Positions 26,929 to 36,590 of a stretch of DNA of 64,000 bases are shown here, piece by piece; position 1 is the first letter of the stretch; every line of letters begins with the position of its first letter. A model generated the notes under the pieces. It did not search any database and was not told the DNA's origin. It saw only the letters and a list, made by a program, of their open reading frames with translations. Origin of the DNA: Paenibacillus sp. FSL H8-0079 (GTDB taxonomy: Bacteria; Bacillota; Bacilli; Paenibacillales; Paenibacillaceae); contig NZ_CP150300.1 of the NCBI RefSeq assembly GCF_037991315.1, positions 1,984,001 through 2,048,000 on the forward strand. Reading direction: 5' to 3'. The position numbers were made by a program, and so were the translations under genes.

Positions 26929-28602
26929 ATGGACGAACGTAATTATAGATCGAACCGTCAAGACGAGGAAAACGAAACCAAACAAACGGAGAACCGCAAT
27001 TCTTCCGGAACGGACGAATCCTCCTATTATTATTCTTATGGACCTTTTCAGTCCGTGAATCAGGAAGATACAGCAAATCACATGGGAAGCAACAATCAGC
27101 GTGAAGAAGGTAATGTAGAGATTACAAAACCTGATCCGGTGAGACCCGTACCTACTTACTATAATAGTGAACCATCCGAGCAAGCGAAAAGATCGTCCGG
27201 AGGCGGCGGAAACGGCTCAGGTAACGGTGGGGATCAAGGGAATGGCGGCAAAGGCAACTGGAATTATAATAACCGAAAGCCGCGTTCTTCCGTAAGATCA
27301 CTTCTGTTCTCCTTTATTGCCGGCATGCTGGTCATTACCGTTCTCATGTACACAGCCGACAGAACGAACATGTTCACACCGGAGACTGCACTTACGAACA
27401 CAGGCAATGAAAGCTCGGGACAGGAAACGTCCACGAACACAGGCGGAGGCAACAATGTGACAGCGTCGTTACTGCCAACAGGTAAAGAAGATGTGTCTTC
27501 CGTAGTAACGAGTACAAGTCCAGCAGTGGTCAAAATCGAAACACTTGCGAAGCAGTCCTCACGCACAGGTACTGGTCAAGGCGGATCGAATACAAGCGAT
27601 CCGTTGTACCAATACTTCTTCGGTAATGGTGGCGGAACGGAAGGTAATCAAGGCCAGAGCCAGCAGCAACAACAGCAAAGCAGTAATCAGTTGGTTCCAC
27701 TAGGCATTGGTTCAGGATTTATTTTTGACAAAGAAGGATATATCCTGACGAACCAGCACGTGGTTCAGGGTGCAGATGTGATTCAGGTTACGCTGGAGAA
27801 CAACAGCAAGCCTTATGAAGCCAAACTGCTCGGAAGCAGCTTCGATCTGGATCTGGCAGTATTGAAAATTGAGAAAAACAGTGGTGACGATGCGTTCCCT
27901 GTAGCTCCACTGGGCGATTCCAACAGTACGCAAGTCGGTGAATGGCTTGTAGCTATTGGTAACCCTGAAGGCTTCGAACACACCGTTACAGCAGGTGTAC
28001 TGAGTGCCAAAGAACGTACAATCAGCATTCCGGATGAAGAAACAGGTAAAACACGTGAATATAGCCACTTGCTGCAAACCGATGCTTCCATTAACCCGGG
28101 TAACTCCGGTGGTCCGTTGCTTAACCTGAACGGGGAAGTTATCGGCATGAACGTTGCAGTCAGTGCAGATGCACAAGGGATTGGTTTTGCGATCCCATCA
28201 AGCGTCATCTCTGAAGCGGTTAAATATCTCAAAGAGAACAAAGAAGTTCCCAAAGAGCCCGTACCATTTATCGGTGCATCTTTGATGGCTCTCACACCTG
28301 AAGTCGCTAAACAAATGGGAACAGATGTGACCGAAGGTTCTGTCGTAGCCAGCACGATCTTCCAATCACCAGCTTACCAAGCAGATCTTCGCGCATATGA
28401 CATCATTACAGGTGCCAATGGTACGCCGTACGCGACAAGTCAGGATCTGATTGATTTTATCAAGAAACAGGAAATCGGCAGTGAAGTGACACTGAACGTG
28501 GTTCGTGACGGTAAGAAGATGGATCTGAAAATCAAAATCGGTAACAAAAATGATTTTGATACTTCACAAACAACGGATACACAACAGCAGCAACAACCAT
28601 AA
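26929..28602 (+). CDS. htrA: HtrA-like membrane-anchored serine protease (S1C) with PDZ domain
   Basis: A 557-residue protease/chaperone of the DegP/HtrA family acting outside the membrane. A long polar cytoplasmic N-terminus (1-122, Gly/Asn-rich) is followed by one membrane segment (about 123-141), a linker, and a trypsin-like domain with the full triad: His277 in TNQHVVQG, Asp308 in DLDLAVLK, Ser393 in NPGNSGGPLL. A C-terminal PDZ domain spans about 445-540. GGGAGG precedes the ATG. A two-component system lies directly downstream, resembling the CssRS-htrA link in Bacillus, so it is probably induced by secretion or heat stress. Confidence 0.95.
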   Translation: MDERNYRSNRQDEENETKQTENRNSSGTDESSYYYSYGPFQSVNQEDTANHMGSNNQREEGNVEITKPDPVRPVPTYYNSEPSEQAKRSSGGGGNGSGNGGDQGNGGKGNWNYNNRKPRSSVRSLLFSFIAGMLVITVLMYTADRTNMFTPETALTNTGNESSGQETSTNTGGGNNVTASLLPTGKEDVSSVVTSTSPAVVKIETLAKQSSRTGTGQGGSNTSDPLYQYFFGNGGGTEGNQGQSQQQQQQSSNQLVPLGIGSGFIFDKEGYILTNQHVVQGADVIQVTLENNSKPYEAKLLGSSFDLDLAVLKIEKNSGDDAFPVAPLGDSNSTQVGEWLVAIGNPEGFEHTVTAGVLSAKERTISIPDEETGKTREYSHLLQTDASINPGNSGGPLLNLNGEVIGMNVAVSADAQGIGFAIPSSVISEAVKYLKENKEVPKEPVPFIGASLMALTPEVAKQMGTDVTEGSVVASTIFQSPAYQADLRAYDIITGANGTPYATSQDLIDFIKKQEIGSEVTLNVVRDGKKMDLKIKIGNKNDFDTSQTTDTQQQQQP

Positions 28603-28623
28603 TATTGGATTAAGGATTGGAAG

Positions 28624-28658
28624 AACGGAAGGGTTTGAAGGCCCTTCCGTTTTTTTTG
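28624..28658 (+). terminator. Terminator after htrA
   Basis: ACGGAAGGG (28625-28633) pairs with CCCTTCCGT (28642-28650), followed by eight T residues. Confidence 0.93.
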
Positions 28659-28775
28659 CCCAGAACTAACGGGATAACAATGGAGCACGCTTGAATGGAG
28701 ACTCTTACTTGAAGATGCAGATTGTGCTTCTGCCTGTTACAATGGGATAAAACGTTAGGATAAAGGAGAAAGACC

Positions 28776-29465
28776 ATGCGCTCAACTATTTTGATTGTGG
28801 ATGACGACGAAAAAATTGTGTCCATGCTCCGCCGCGGGCTGGCTTTTGAAGGATATGAGGTACAGACCGCTTCCAATGGAGCTGAAGGTCTCAGCAAACT
28901 GATGGACAAGGAGCCGGACATCGTTGTTCTGGATGTGATGATGCCGCAGATTGACGGATTTGAGGTATGTCGCAGATTAAGGGAAGCAGGTAGCAAAGTG
29001 CCTGTGCTGATGCTTACGGCCAAGGATGAAGTACAGAGCCGGGTGACTGGACTGGATACAGGGGCCGATGACTATCTCGTGAAGCCGTTTGCGTTGGAAG
29101 AGTTATTGGCACGTGTCCGTGCATTGCTGCGCCGCAAGTCAGATATTGCGGGTACACCAGACAATCGTCTGATGTATGAAGATATCATTCTGGACAATGA
29201 CTCACGTGAAGTAGTACGAGATGGTCAACGTCTGGAACTGACTGCCAAGGAATTCGAACTGTTGAATCTGTTTATGCAAAATCCAAGACGAGTACTGTCA
29301 CGCGATCTGATTATGGATAAAATCTGGGGTTATGATTACAGCGGTGAGTCTAATGTGCTTGAAGTGTACATTGCCATGCTCAGACAGAAGACTGAAGAAT
29401 ACGGTGGCAAACGTCTCATCCAGACCATCCGGGGAGCCGGTTATATTCTGAGAGGTGACTCCTGA
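28776..29465 (+). CDS. OmpR-family response regulator (CssR/MprA-like)
   Basis: A 229-residue regulator. The receiver domain has VDDDEK, phospho-acceptor Asp53 in VVLDVMMPQ, and Lys in DYLVKPFALEELLARVRALL. The C-terminal winged helix has LTAKEFELLNLFMQNP and the conserved end RLIQTIRGAGYILR. AAAGGAGAA precedes the ATG. It forms an operon with the kinase gene 1 nt downstream and follows htrA after a terminator, so the three are a likely stress module. Either a CssR or an MprA name would be a guess from sequence alone. Confidence 0.92.
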   Translation: MRSTILIVDDDEKIVSMLRRGLAFEGYEVQTASNGAEGLSKLMDKEPDIVVLDVMMPQIDGFEVCRRLREAGSKVPVLMLTAKDEVQSRVTGLDTGADDYLVKPFALEELLARVRALLRRKSDIAGTPDNRLMYEDIILDNDSREVVRDGQRLELTAKEFELLNLFMQNPRRVLSRDLIMDKIWGYDYSGESNVLEVYIAMLRQKTEEYGGKRLIQTIRGAGYILRGDS

Positions 29466-29466
29466 C

Positions 29467-30927
29467 ATGTCCATTCGGTTAAGACTAACCGCATGGTATT
29501 CTGGCATTTTGGCGGCCGTGCTTATCTTTTGGGGCGTTGTGATCTATGCCTTTGTTTATTTTAACTCCTATCAGGAAGTTGAACAGCAATTGAAGGTGAA
29601 GAGTGCCCGGATTACGGAGCAAATTGGTGTGAATCCTCTTTCGCAGTCATTGGATCTGGACCCATTTACAGAGAGCCAGCTTCAGGAGGCGCAAATTTAT
29701 ATTCAACTCTGGGATTATCAGAGCCGTTCGGGCAGAATTTCCGGTAATATGGAAAAATTAGGGATTCAGTTTCCGGTATTGAAATCCAATGAAATTCTCA
29801 AAGAACGGGGGATATCCAAGATCTATGTGGATGGGACGCCGTTTCTGGTGAATCAATTGCCACTGTCTCTTCAGGGAACCAATGAAGTCAGAGGAATTCT
29901 TCAGGTAGGTGCCAATGTAAGTTCACAGGAGCGCTTGCTGGAGGCATTGCTTAATATTTTGGTTTTTGGCTGGCTGGTGGCGATGGCATTGGCTATAACT
30001 TCAGGTCTTGTTCTGGCCCGGAAGTCGATGCGTCCGCTTGTGAATGTTATTGATGCTGCGAATCAGATCCAATCCGGCGATGATCTTAGTGTGCGAATTC
30101 AATATGCGGGGCCGAAGGATGAGATCGGGCGTTTGATCGAAACGGTGAATAACATGCTTGAGCGTACAGAATTGTCTTTCCGTGGATTGGAAGAGACGAA
30201 TGCTGCCCAGCGCCGTTTTGTATCTGATGCTTCGCATGAACTACGTACGCCGCTGACGACTATTCGCGGGAACGTGGACTTCCTGAAGAAGCTGTGGGAT
30301 CAGGAGGGCACAGACCGACCGAATCTGGATGAAGAAACGGTAAGACAGATGTCCGTCGAGGCGTTGGAAGACATGGCCGATGAAGGTAAACGTATGAGCA
30401 GATTGATCAGTGACATGTTGTCATTGGCGAGAGCGGATACAGGGCAGAAAATTGAACTGAATCCGGTACCACTACAGATATTGGTGCAGGAAGTCGCGCG
30501 AAGATCGCAATTCTTGGATCATCATGCGGACTGGCGTCCAGGTGATCTGTCGATTCTTAACGGTATCTATGTGAACGGCAGCAAGGATTATCTGCAACAG
30601 ATGCTGTTTATTTTCATCGAAAATGCGTTTAAATACACGCCAGAAGGCTCCGTGACACTTGATGCCGTACTGTACAAAGGTCAGGTAGGACTGCGCATCA
30701 GCGATACCGGTATTGGCATGGATCGGGACGAAGTACCGTTCATCTTTGATCGCTTCTATCGGGCAGATGAATCGCGCGGGGCTACACCTGGCATAGGTCT
30801 GGGACTTTCGATTGCCAAGTGGATCATTGAGGAACACCATGGCTCGGTTGAGGTTGTGACCAGACGTGGAGAAGGAACCACCTTTATTATCTGGTTGCCG
30901 GTTGTCTTTGCTCCGCCTATCGAATAA
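29467..30927 (+). CDS. OmpR-type sensor histidine kinase
   Basis: A 486-residue kinase. The first membrane segment (about residues 8-30) is followed by an extracellular sensor region of about 125 residues, then a second membrane segment (about 160-180), HAMP, and HisKA with His257 in [13 protein letters not shown]. The catalytic domain has the N-box [12 protein letters not shown], the G1 box DTGIGM and the G2 box GIGLGLSI. I prefer the ATG at 29467, 9 nt after GAGAGGTG; a GTG at 29455 overlapping the regulator gene is possible. It pairs with the preceding regulator and probably senses envelope protein misfolding near HtrA. Confidence 0.92.
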   Translation: MSIRLRLTAWYSGILAAVLIFWGVVIYAFVYFNSYQEVEQQLKVKSARITEQIGVNPLSQSLDLDPFTESQLQEAQIYIQLWDYQSRSGRISGNMEKLGIQFPVLKSNEILKERGISKIYVDGTPFLVNQLPLSLQGTNEVRGILQVGANVSSQERLLEALLNILVFGWLVAMALAITSGLVLARKSMRPLVNVIDAANQIQSGDDLSVRIQYAGPKDEIGRLIETVNNMLERTELSFRGLEETNAAQRRFVSDASHELRTPLTTIRGNVDFLKKLWDQEGTDRPNLDEETVRQMSVEALEDMADEGKRMSRLISDMLSLARADTGQKIELNPVPLQILVQEVARRSQFLDHHADWRPGDLSILNGIYVNGSKDYLQQMLFIFIENAFKYTPEGSVTLDAVLYKGQVGLRISDTGIGMDRDEVPFIFDRFYRADESRGATPGIGLGLSIAKWIIEEHHGSVEVVTRRGEGTTFIIWLPVVFAPPIE

Positions 30928-30994
30928 AGGTATAATAGACAGGACTGCAATTACATCGGCAACGTTGCCGAGAAAGAAAGCGGGTGGCAACCAA

Positions 30995-31948
30995 GTGGAA
31001 GTACTGCGAATTTCACCGCGGGGATATTGTTACGGCGTTGTGGATGCGATGGTGCTCGCGCGTCAAGCGGCACGCAATCTGGATTTACCACGACCTATTT
31101 ATATATTGGGTATGATTGTGCATAACCAACATGTGACGGATTCCTTTGAAGATGAAGGTATTATTACATTGGATGGTCCGAACCGGATGGATATTTTGAG
31201 CCAAGTGGAGAGTGGCACGATTATTTTCACAGCTCACGGCGTTTCTCCAGAAGTGCGCAAGCTGGCACGGGACAAAGGGTTGACGACAGTGGATGCAACA
31301 TGCCCTGATGTAACCAAAACCCATGATCTCATTCGGGAGAAGACTGCAGAAGGTTATCAGATCATCTATATCGGTAAAAAGAATCATCCTGAACCAGAGG
31401 GGGCTGTTGGCGTTGCGCCAGACCTCGTTCACCTGATCGAGAAGGAAGAAGAGATCGATGAACTGAACGTTCCTCCAGGCAAAATTCTTATTACGAATCA
31501 GACCACGATGAGCCAATGGGATATCAAGCATATTATGAGCCGTCTGTTGGAGAAGTTTCCGGGTGCAGAGATTCATAATGAAATCTGCCTGGCGACTCAA
31601 GTGCGTCAGGAAGCTGTCGCTGAACAGGCGGGGCAGTCTGATCTGGTCATTGTTGTAGGTGATCCTCGCAGCAATAACTCTAACCGTCTGGCACAAGTGT
31701 CGGAGGAAATCGCGGGGGTTACGGCCTACCGTGTATCTGATGTTTCCGAGATTCAGCAAGAATGGCTGAAAGGTGTAAATAAGGTGGCGGTTACTTCGGG
31801 TGCTTCAACACCAACACCGATTACGAAGGAAGTCATCCTTTATCTGGAGCAGTATGAACATGACAAGCCGGAGACGTGGGAAATTAAGCGTACCGTGAAC
31901 ATGAGCAAACTGCTGCCACCAGTTAGAGAAAAAACACGTACACCATAG
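30995..31948 (+). CDS. ispH: 4-hydroxy-3-methylbut-2-enyl diphosphate reductase
   Basis: A 317-residue [4Fe-4S] enzyme, the last step of the MEP route to isopentenyl and dimethylallyl diphosphate. The three cluster cysteines are visible: Cys12 in RGYCYGVV, one in [11 protein letters not shown] and one in [13 protein letters not shown]. The SGASTPTP motif near the end is the usual diphosphate-binding segment. The start is GTG at 30995, 8 nt after GGGTGG; an in-frame ATG at 30866 lies inside the kinase gene. It begins about 70 nt after that gene and ends before a terminator. Confidence 0.96.
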   Translation: MEVLRISPRGYCYGVVDAMVLARQAARNLDLPRPIYILGMIVHNQHVTDSFEDEGIITLDGPNRMDILSQVESGTIIFTAHGVSPEVRKLARDKGLTTVDATCPDVTKTHDLIREKTAEGYQIIYIGKKNHPEPEGAVGVAPDLVHLIEKEEEIDELNVPPGKILITNQTTMSQWDIKHIMSRLLEKFPGAEIHNEICLATQVRQEAVAEQAGQSDLVIVVGDPRSNNSNRLAQVSEEIAGVTAYRVSDVSEIQQEWLKGVNKVAVTSGASTPTPITKEVILYLEQYEHDKPETWEIKRTVNMSKLLPPVREKTRTP

Positions 31949-31993
31949 GGCAAGCACATGTAAGTGAAGTGCAAAAGTTGTAAACGAAATAAG

Positions 31994-32048
31994 AAGAATC
32001 CTGTTACGCGGAACCGAATTCGGAGCCTGCGGAGCAGGGTTCTTTTTT
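31994..32048 (+). terminator. Terminator after ispH
   Basis: AAGAATCCTG (31994-32003) pairs with CAGGGTTCTT, with one G-U pair, followed by TTTT. Confidence 0.72.
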
Positions 32049-32072
32049 GTATATGGATAAGGAATGTGTACC

Positions 32073-32101
32073 TTGACGCAATAGGAGAACTATGGTATAT
32101 T
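32073..32101 (+). promoter_or_regulatory. Sigma-A promoter of the DAHP synthase gene
   Basis: TTGACG (32073-32078), 17-nt spacer, TATATT (32096-32101). Near-consensus, between the ispH terminator and the gene, leaving a leader of about 110 nt. Confidence 0.75.
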
Positions 32102-32222
32102 TGCTTTAACGGATAAAAGCTTAAAAGCGAACAAGCGTTTAAGCATGACAGAGTTTTCAAATTTAATCAGACGCACGTTAAGAGATTATTGTGCTCTCAT
32201 ACAAGGAAGGATGGGAATTAAT

Positions 32223-33287
32223 ATGATCGTTATTGCAGGCAAGGCTACTCCGGAGGAACAGATTCAGGATATCGTTGCAGTTATTGAAAAAGAAGGGCTT
32301 CAGGTGCACATCTCTCGCGGAGAGGATCGTACCATCATTGGTTTGATTGGCAAAGTTGAACCTAAAATGCAGGAGCATCTTCGCCAAATGAAAGGTGTCG
32401 AGAATGTCGTGAAAATCTCGAAGTCCTACAAATTGGCAAGCCGTGACTTCCATCCGGAAGATACGGTGATCTCCATCAAAGGTGTAGATATCGGCGGAAA
32501 AGAACTTGTTGTCATGGGCGGACCATGTGCGGTTGAATCCGCTGCGCAGATTGATGAGATTGCCGGGCTTGTGAAAGCTGCTGGTGGGCAAGTGTTGCGT
32601 GGGGGTGCATTTAAGCCACGTACAGGTCCTTACAGCTTCCAGGGAACGGGCGTAGAGGGATTAATCATGATGGCAGAAGCAGGCAAGAAACATGACCTGC
32701 TGACCATTACAGAAGTTATGACACCCGAGTATGTGGATATTTGTGCCGAGTACGCAGATATTCTGCAAGTAGGTACACGTAACATGCAGAACTTTGACCT
32801 GCTCCGCAAATTGGGCGAGTGTGGCAAACCAGTATTGTTGAAACGTGGCTTCAGTGCGACATACGATGAATTGTTGAATGCGGCTGAATACATTCTTGCG
32901 GGTGGTAACCCGAATGTCATGCTCTGTGAGCGTGGTATTCGTACGTTTGAATCCTACACACGGAATACGCTTGATCTGTCCGCAATTCCTGTTCTGCAGT
33001 CTCTGAGCCATTTGCCGGTTATTTCAGACCCGAGCCATGGTACTGGACGCCGTGAACTGGTGGAACCGATGACGAAAGCTTCCGTTGCTGCGGGTGCCAA
33101 TGGCCTGATCATTGAAATGCATACCGATCCGGATAACTCCATGACAGGAGATGGTGTGCAGTCCTTGTTCCCTGACCAATTCGCCAACCTGTTGCAGGAT
33201 CTGGAGAAACTGGCACCAATCGTGGGTAAATCATTCAGTACAGCCAAACAACCGGCAGAATTTTTCCCGGCACGTGTAGGGGTGTAA
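32223..33287 (+). CDS. aroF: 3-deoxy-7-phosphoheptulonate (DAHP) synthase with N-terminal regulatory domain
   Basis: A 354-residue enzyme joining phosphoenolpyruvate and erythrose 4-phosphate, the first step of the shikimate pathway. Residues about 1-70 form a ferredoxin-like regulatory domain (starting MIVIAGKATPEEQIQDI), as in Thermotoga-type DAHP synthases that bind Tyr or Phe. The catalytic barrel follows, with VVMGGPCAVES, RGGAFKPRTGPYSF, LQVGTRNMQNFDLL, SDPSHGTGRR and EMHTDPDNSM. The ATG at 32223 was chosen over that at 32211, which abuts the AAGGAAGG site. Its own promoter and terminator show a single-gene unit. Confidence 0.95.
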   Translation: MIVIAGKATPEEQIQDIVAVIEKEGLQVHISRGEDRTIIGLIGKVEPKMQEHLRQMKGVENVVKISKSYKLASRDFHPEDTVISIKGVDIGGKELVVMGGPCAVESAAQIDEIAGLVKAAGGQVLRGGAFKPRTGPYSFQGTGVEGLIMMAEAGKKHDLLTITEVMTPEYVDICAEYADILQVGTRNMQNFDLLRKLGECGKPVLLKRGFSATYDELLNAAEYILAGGNPNVMLCERGIRTFESYTRNTLDLSAIPVLQSLSHLPVISDPSHGTGRRELVEPMTKASVAAGANGLIIEMHTDPDNSMTGDGVQSLFPDQFANLLQDLEKLAPIVGKSFSTAKQPAEFFPARVGV

Positions 33288-33320
33288 TAAGAATTTCATA
33301 GTCAAGGTCTGGATCATCAT

Positions 33321-33379
33321 CCGGGCATCTCCTCTGGTCTCGTTCATTGCGACGGAATCAGATAGATGCTCGGTTTTTT
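33321..33379 (+). terminator. Terminator after DAHP synthase
   Basis: CCGGGCATCT (33321-33330) pairs with AGATGCTCGG (33364-33373), with one G-U pair, followed by six T residues. Confidence 0.85.
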
Positions 33380-33546
33380 GCATATTTTGCAGTTTTGAAC
33401 GTATTTATTAATCAATAGTGATAAGAAACATTTATGATGTGAAGTTTTTTCCATGATTTAGGCTAAAATAGGGGTCGCTTTACCGCATTAAACCAGTTAA
33501 ATGTATAATCAATTTGTTGTTATATGAATTTAGGTTATTTATAAAA

Positions 33547-33563
33547 TGTGAGTATATCTAACA
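33547..33563 (+). promoter_or_regulatory. GlnR/TnrA binding site upstream of glnA
   Basis: TGTGAGTATATCTAACA matches the GlnR/TnrA consensus TGTNA-N7-TNACA at every fixed position. It ends 28 bp before the -35 element of the glnA promoter. A weaker, 8-of-10 match (TGTTATATGAATTTAGG) lies at 33518-33534. Confidence 0.8.
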
Positions 33564-33591
33564 TCCTCGCAAAAAATACCTTACATAAGTA

Positions 33592-33621
33592 TTGACGATG
33601 TCATGTTTTAAAATTTATAAT
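33592..33621 (+). promoter_or_regulatory. Sigma-A promoter of glnA
   Basis: TTGACG (33592-33597), 18-nt spacer, TATAAT (33616-33621), about 80 bp before the start codon. Confidence 0.78.
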
Positions 33622-33700
33622 GACGACAGAAAAAAATTCGAATTTAGACATTTTCTTAGTGGGGTTGTTTAATGTTCGGAATATTTGGGAGGACGAATAC

Positions 33701-35125
33701 ATGTCGGTTGAAAACGTATTGAAATCAATTCAAGAGAACAACATCGAGTGGGTAGATTTTCGTTTTGTAGATTTAGCTGGTCGTGCACATCACATCTCGT
33801 TACCAGCTTCGGCTGTTGATGCAGACACGTTCGTAAATGGAGTAGCTTTTGACGGTTCTTCTATCCAAGGTTTCCGCGGAATTGAAGAGTCCGATATGGT
33901 TATGATGCCAGATCCTGAAGCGACTTATGTCGATCCGTTCACTGCACACCCTACATTGAATGTTATGTGTGATATCTTCACTCCGGATGGCGAGCGTTAT
34001 GAGCGTGACCCACGTAGCATCGCTGTTAAAGCAGAAGCTTATTTGCAAGAGAGCGGTGTAGGTACAGCGGCATTCTTCGCACCTGAATCCGAGTTCTTCA
34101 TCTTCGACGATGTACGTTATGAGAGCGGCACGAACAGCTCTTCCTACTTCGTAGATTCCGAAGAAGCTTCTTGGAACACGAACCGCAAAGAAGAAGGCGG
34201 AAACCTTGGCTTCAAAGTTCGCACTAAAGGCGGATATGTTCCAGTAGCGCCAGTGGATACACAACAAGACATTCGTAGCGAAATGTGTCGCCTTTTGGAA
34301 GAAGCAGGCCTGTCGATCGAGCGTCATCACCATGAAGTGGCGACAGCGGGTCAAGCCGAAATCAACTTCCGTTTTGATACACTGAAGAAAACAGCAGATA
34401 ACCTGCTTGCATACAAATACATCGTGCACAACACTGCACGTCAATATGGTAAAGTAGCAACATTCATGCCAAAACCATTGTTCGGTGATAATGGTAGCGG
34501 AATGCACGTTCACCAATCCATCTTCGATGGCGATTCCCCATTGTTCTATGACAAAACGGGATATGCTAACCTGAGTGAAATGGCTTTGCACTACATCGGA
34601 GGTATCTTGTACCATGCTCCGGCACTGATCGCTTTGACTAACCCTAGTACGAACTCGTTCAAACGTCTCGTACCTGGTTACGAAGCACCAGTAAACTTGG
34701 TTTACTCCAAAGGTAACCGTTCTGCAGCAGTTCGTATTCCGGTTGCAGCTGTGACACCTAAAGGTTGTCGTATCGAGTTCCGTACACCTGACTCCACAGC
34801 TAACCCGTACTTGGCATTCTCCGCAATGCTGATGGCTGGTCTGGATGGAATCAAACGTAAAATCAACCCAACTGAGCTTGGATATGGTCCGCTCGACAAA
34901 AACATCTATGACCTGTCTGATGCGGATAAAGAAAACATCCGCAGTGTGCCAGCTTCCCTCGAAGAAGCACTGGATGCATTGGCAGCTGATAACGAGTTCT
35001 TGACTGAAGGCGGCGTATTCACGAAAGAATTCATTGAAAACTACATCAACCTCAAACGTGATGAAGCGAAAGCAGTAGCGATCCGCATTCATCCGCACGA
35101 GTACAGCCTCTACTTCGACTGCTAA
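33701..35125 (+). CDS. glnA: Glutamine synthetase type I, GSI-beta subtype
   Basis: A 474-residue enzyme making glutamine from glutamate and ammonia. The N-terminal beta-grasp (VDFRFVDLAGRAHH, FDGSSIQGF), the ATP/metal motifs (HHHEVATAGQAEINFRF, MPKPLFGDNGSGMHVH) and the C-terminus are complete. It is about 30 residues longer than the GSI-alpha GlnA of Bacillus and carries the GSI-beta insertion (AWN-like SWNTNRKEEGGN region). It also has an adenylylation-like loop, Tyr403 in DKNIYDLS, as in enteric enzymes. GGGAGG precedes the ATG at 33701. No glnR gene adjoins it. Regulation through the GlnR/TnrA box is likely. Confidence 0.95.
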   Translation: MSVENVLKSIQENNIEWVDFRFVDLAGRAHHISLPASAVDADTFVNGVAFDGSSIQGFRGIEESDMVMMPDPEATYVDPFTAHPTLNVMCDIFTPDGERYERDPRSIAVKAEAYLQESGVGTAAFFAPESEFFIFDDVRYESGTNSSSYFVDSEEASWNTNRKEEGGNLGFKVRTKGGYVPVAPVDTQQDIRSEMCRLLEEAGLSIERHHHEVATAGQAEINFRFDTLKKTADNLLAYKYIVHNTARQYGKVATFMPKPLFGDNGSGMHVHQSIFDGDSPLFYDKTGYANLSEMALHYIGGILYHAPALIALTNPSTNSFKRLVPGYEAPVNLVYSKGNRSAAVRIPVAAVTPKGCRIEFRTPDSTANPYLAFSAMLMAGLDGIKRKINPTELGYGPLDKNIYDLSDADKENIRSVPASLEEALDALAADNEFLTEGGVFTKEFIENYINLKRDEAKAVAIRIHPHEYSLYFDC

Positions 35126-35159
35126 TCGGTCGGGGTCGGAACAGCTCTTGTTCCAACTT

Positions 35160-35194
35160 AAAGCCTCCGGGACACGCTCTCGGAGGCTTTTCCT
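35160..35194 (+). terminator. Terminator after glnA
   Basis: AAAGCCTCCG and CGGAGGCTTT form a 10-bp stem with T residues following. Confidence 0.9.
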
Positions 35195-35362
35195 TGAATT
35201 AAACAATGTAGTGCTTTAACTTTGCAGGGTGATAAAGGAATTTGATGACCTGAATTCAACACTTCAGTGCATATTGCCCTTGAAGCAGATAGAGAATACT
35301 GATATCATAGCGATAATATTTACTTTGTATGTCAGCTACGGATGGAAAGGGCGGGGGATTTT

Positions 35363-36451
35363 GTGACAAAAAGAGCGTATAACTTTAATGCAGGGCCTGC
35401 GGCGTTACCACTTGAGGTACTGGAGCGTGCACAGGCGGAATTTGTAGATTTTCGTAATACAGGCATGTCGATTATGGAGATGTCTCACCGTGGAGCGGTG
35501 TACGAGTCTGTACATAATGAAGCTCAGGAGCGCTTGTTGTCGCTTCTAGGCAATCCAAAAGGATACAAGGTTCTCTTTCTGCAGGGCGGTGCGAGCACTC
35601 AGTTCGCGATGCTGCCCATGAACCTGCTCGGAGCAGGACAGACAGCAAGTTACGTAATGACTGGCAGCTGGGCCAAGAAGGCTCTGTCTGAGGCGAAGCT
35701 GATCGGCGAGACACATGTTGCTGCATCTTCGGAAGCAGAGAAATTCATGAAATTGCCGGATGTTTCGAATCTGAGTTTGCCTGAACGTACGGCTTATGTG
35801 CATCTGACTTCCAACGAAACGATTGAAGGTACGCAATTCAAGTCATTCCCGGATACCGGTTCAGTACCTCTGATTGCGGACATGTCGAGTGATATTTTCT
35901 GTAAACCATTCGATCTCAATCAATTCGGCATGATCTACGCGGGCGCACAGAAGAACCTGGGTCCATCCGGAATTACGGTTGTGATTGCTCGTGAGGAATT
36001 GGTGAGCGAATCGCCTAAAACGATTCCAACCATGCTTCGTTACAGCACACATGTAGACAACAACTCCCTATACAATACGCCACCTTCCTTCTCGGTCTAT
36101 ATGGTGAATGAAGTATTGAAATGGATTGAAGAACAGGGCGGACTGGCTGGTATTGAGCAAAAAAATACGAAAAAAGCGGAATTGCTCTATAACACGATTG
36201 ATTCCTCCGGTGATTTCTACCGTGGTTGTGTGGAAACAGAAGATCGTTCCCTCATGAATGTAACCTTCCGTCTTGCTTCGGAGGAACTGGAGAAAAAGTT
36301 CATTAAAGCATCCGAGGAAGAAGGATTCGTAGGTCTGAAAGGACATCGCAGTGTCGGTGGTCTCCGTGCCTCCATTTACAATGCAGCTCCTTATGAGAGT
36401 GTTAAGGCGCTGACAGACTTCATGAGCCACTTCCAGAAGACAAATGGATAA
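35363..36451 (+). CDS. serC: Phosphoserine aminotransferase
   Basis: A 362-residue class V PLP aminotransferase of serine synthesis (3-phosphohydroxypyruvate plus glutamate); it can also act in pyridoxal phosphate synthesis. The marks are YNFNAGPAALP at the start, MSIMEMSHRG, LQGGASTQFAML, and the PLP lysine in AGAQKNLGPSG. The HRSVGGLRASIYNA segment near the end is also conserved. The start is GTG at 35363, 5-7 nt after GGCGGGGGA. It is a stand-alone gene with its own terminator. Confidence 0.95.
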   Translation: MTKRAYNFNAGPAALPLEVLERAQAEFVDFRNTGMSIMEMSHRGAVYESVHNEAQERLLSLLGNPKGYKVLFLQGGASTQFAMLPMNLLGAGQTASYVMTGSWAKKALSEAKLIGETHVAASSEAEKFMKLPDVSNLSLPERTAYVHLTSNETIEGTQFKSFPDTGSVPLIADMSSDIFCKPFDLNQFGMIYAGAQKNLGPSGITVVIAREELVSESPKTIPTMLRYSTHVDNNSLYNTPPSFSVYMVNEVLKWIEEQGGLAGIEQKNTKKAELLYNTIDSSGDFYRGCVETEDRSLMNVTFRLASEELEKKFIKASEEEGFVGLKGHRSVGGLRASIYNAAPYESVKALTDFMSHFQKTNG

Positions 36452-36504
36452 ATTAGTATAGGTACTGTGTCATGGACCTTCGTGTCTAATCCTATGCCTT
36501 ACCA

Positions 36505-36541
36505 GAGCCTTCCACATTGACGTGTGGAGGGCTTTTCTTTA
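36505..36541 (+). terminator. Terminator after serC
   Basis: AGCCTTCCACA pairs with TGTGGAGGGCT around a short loop, followed by TTTCTTT. Confidence 0.88.
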
Positions 36542-36590
36542 AGATTAGAGGGTTGTCGTCAACATGAAATGAAAAGGAGATTGAACACAT

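Noticed and set aside
33800-35206. 468-residue open frame antisense to glnA
   Set aside because: It mirrors the codon bias of glnA on the other strand, is rich in Cys/Phe/Ser as expected from antisense reading, has no RBS, and glnA is unmistakable.
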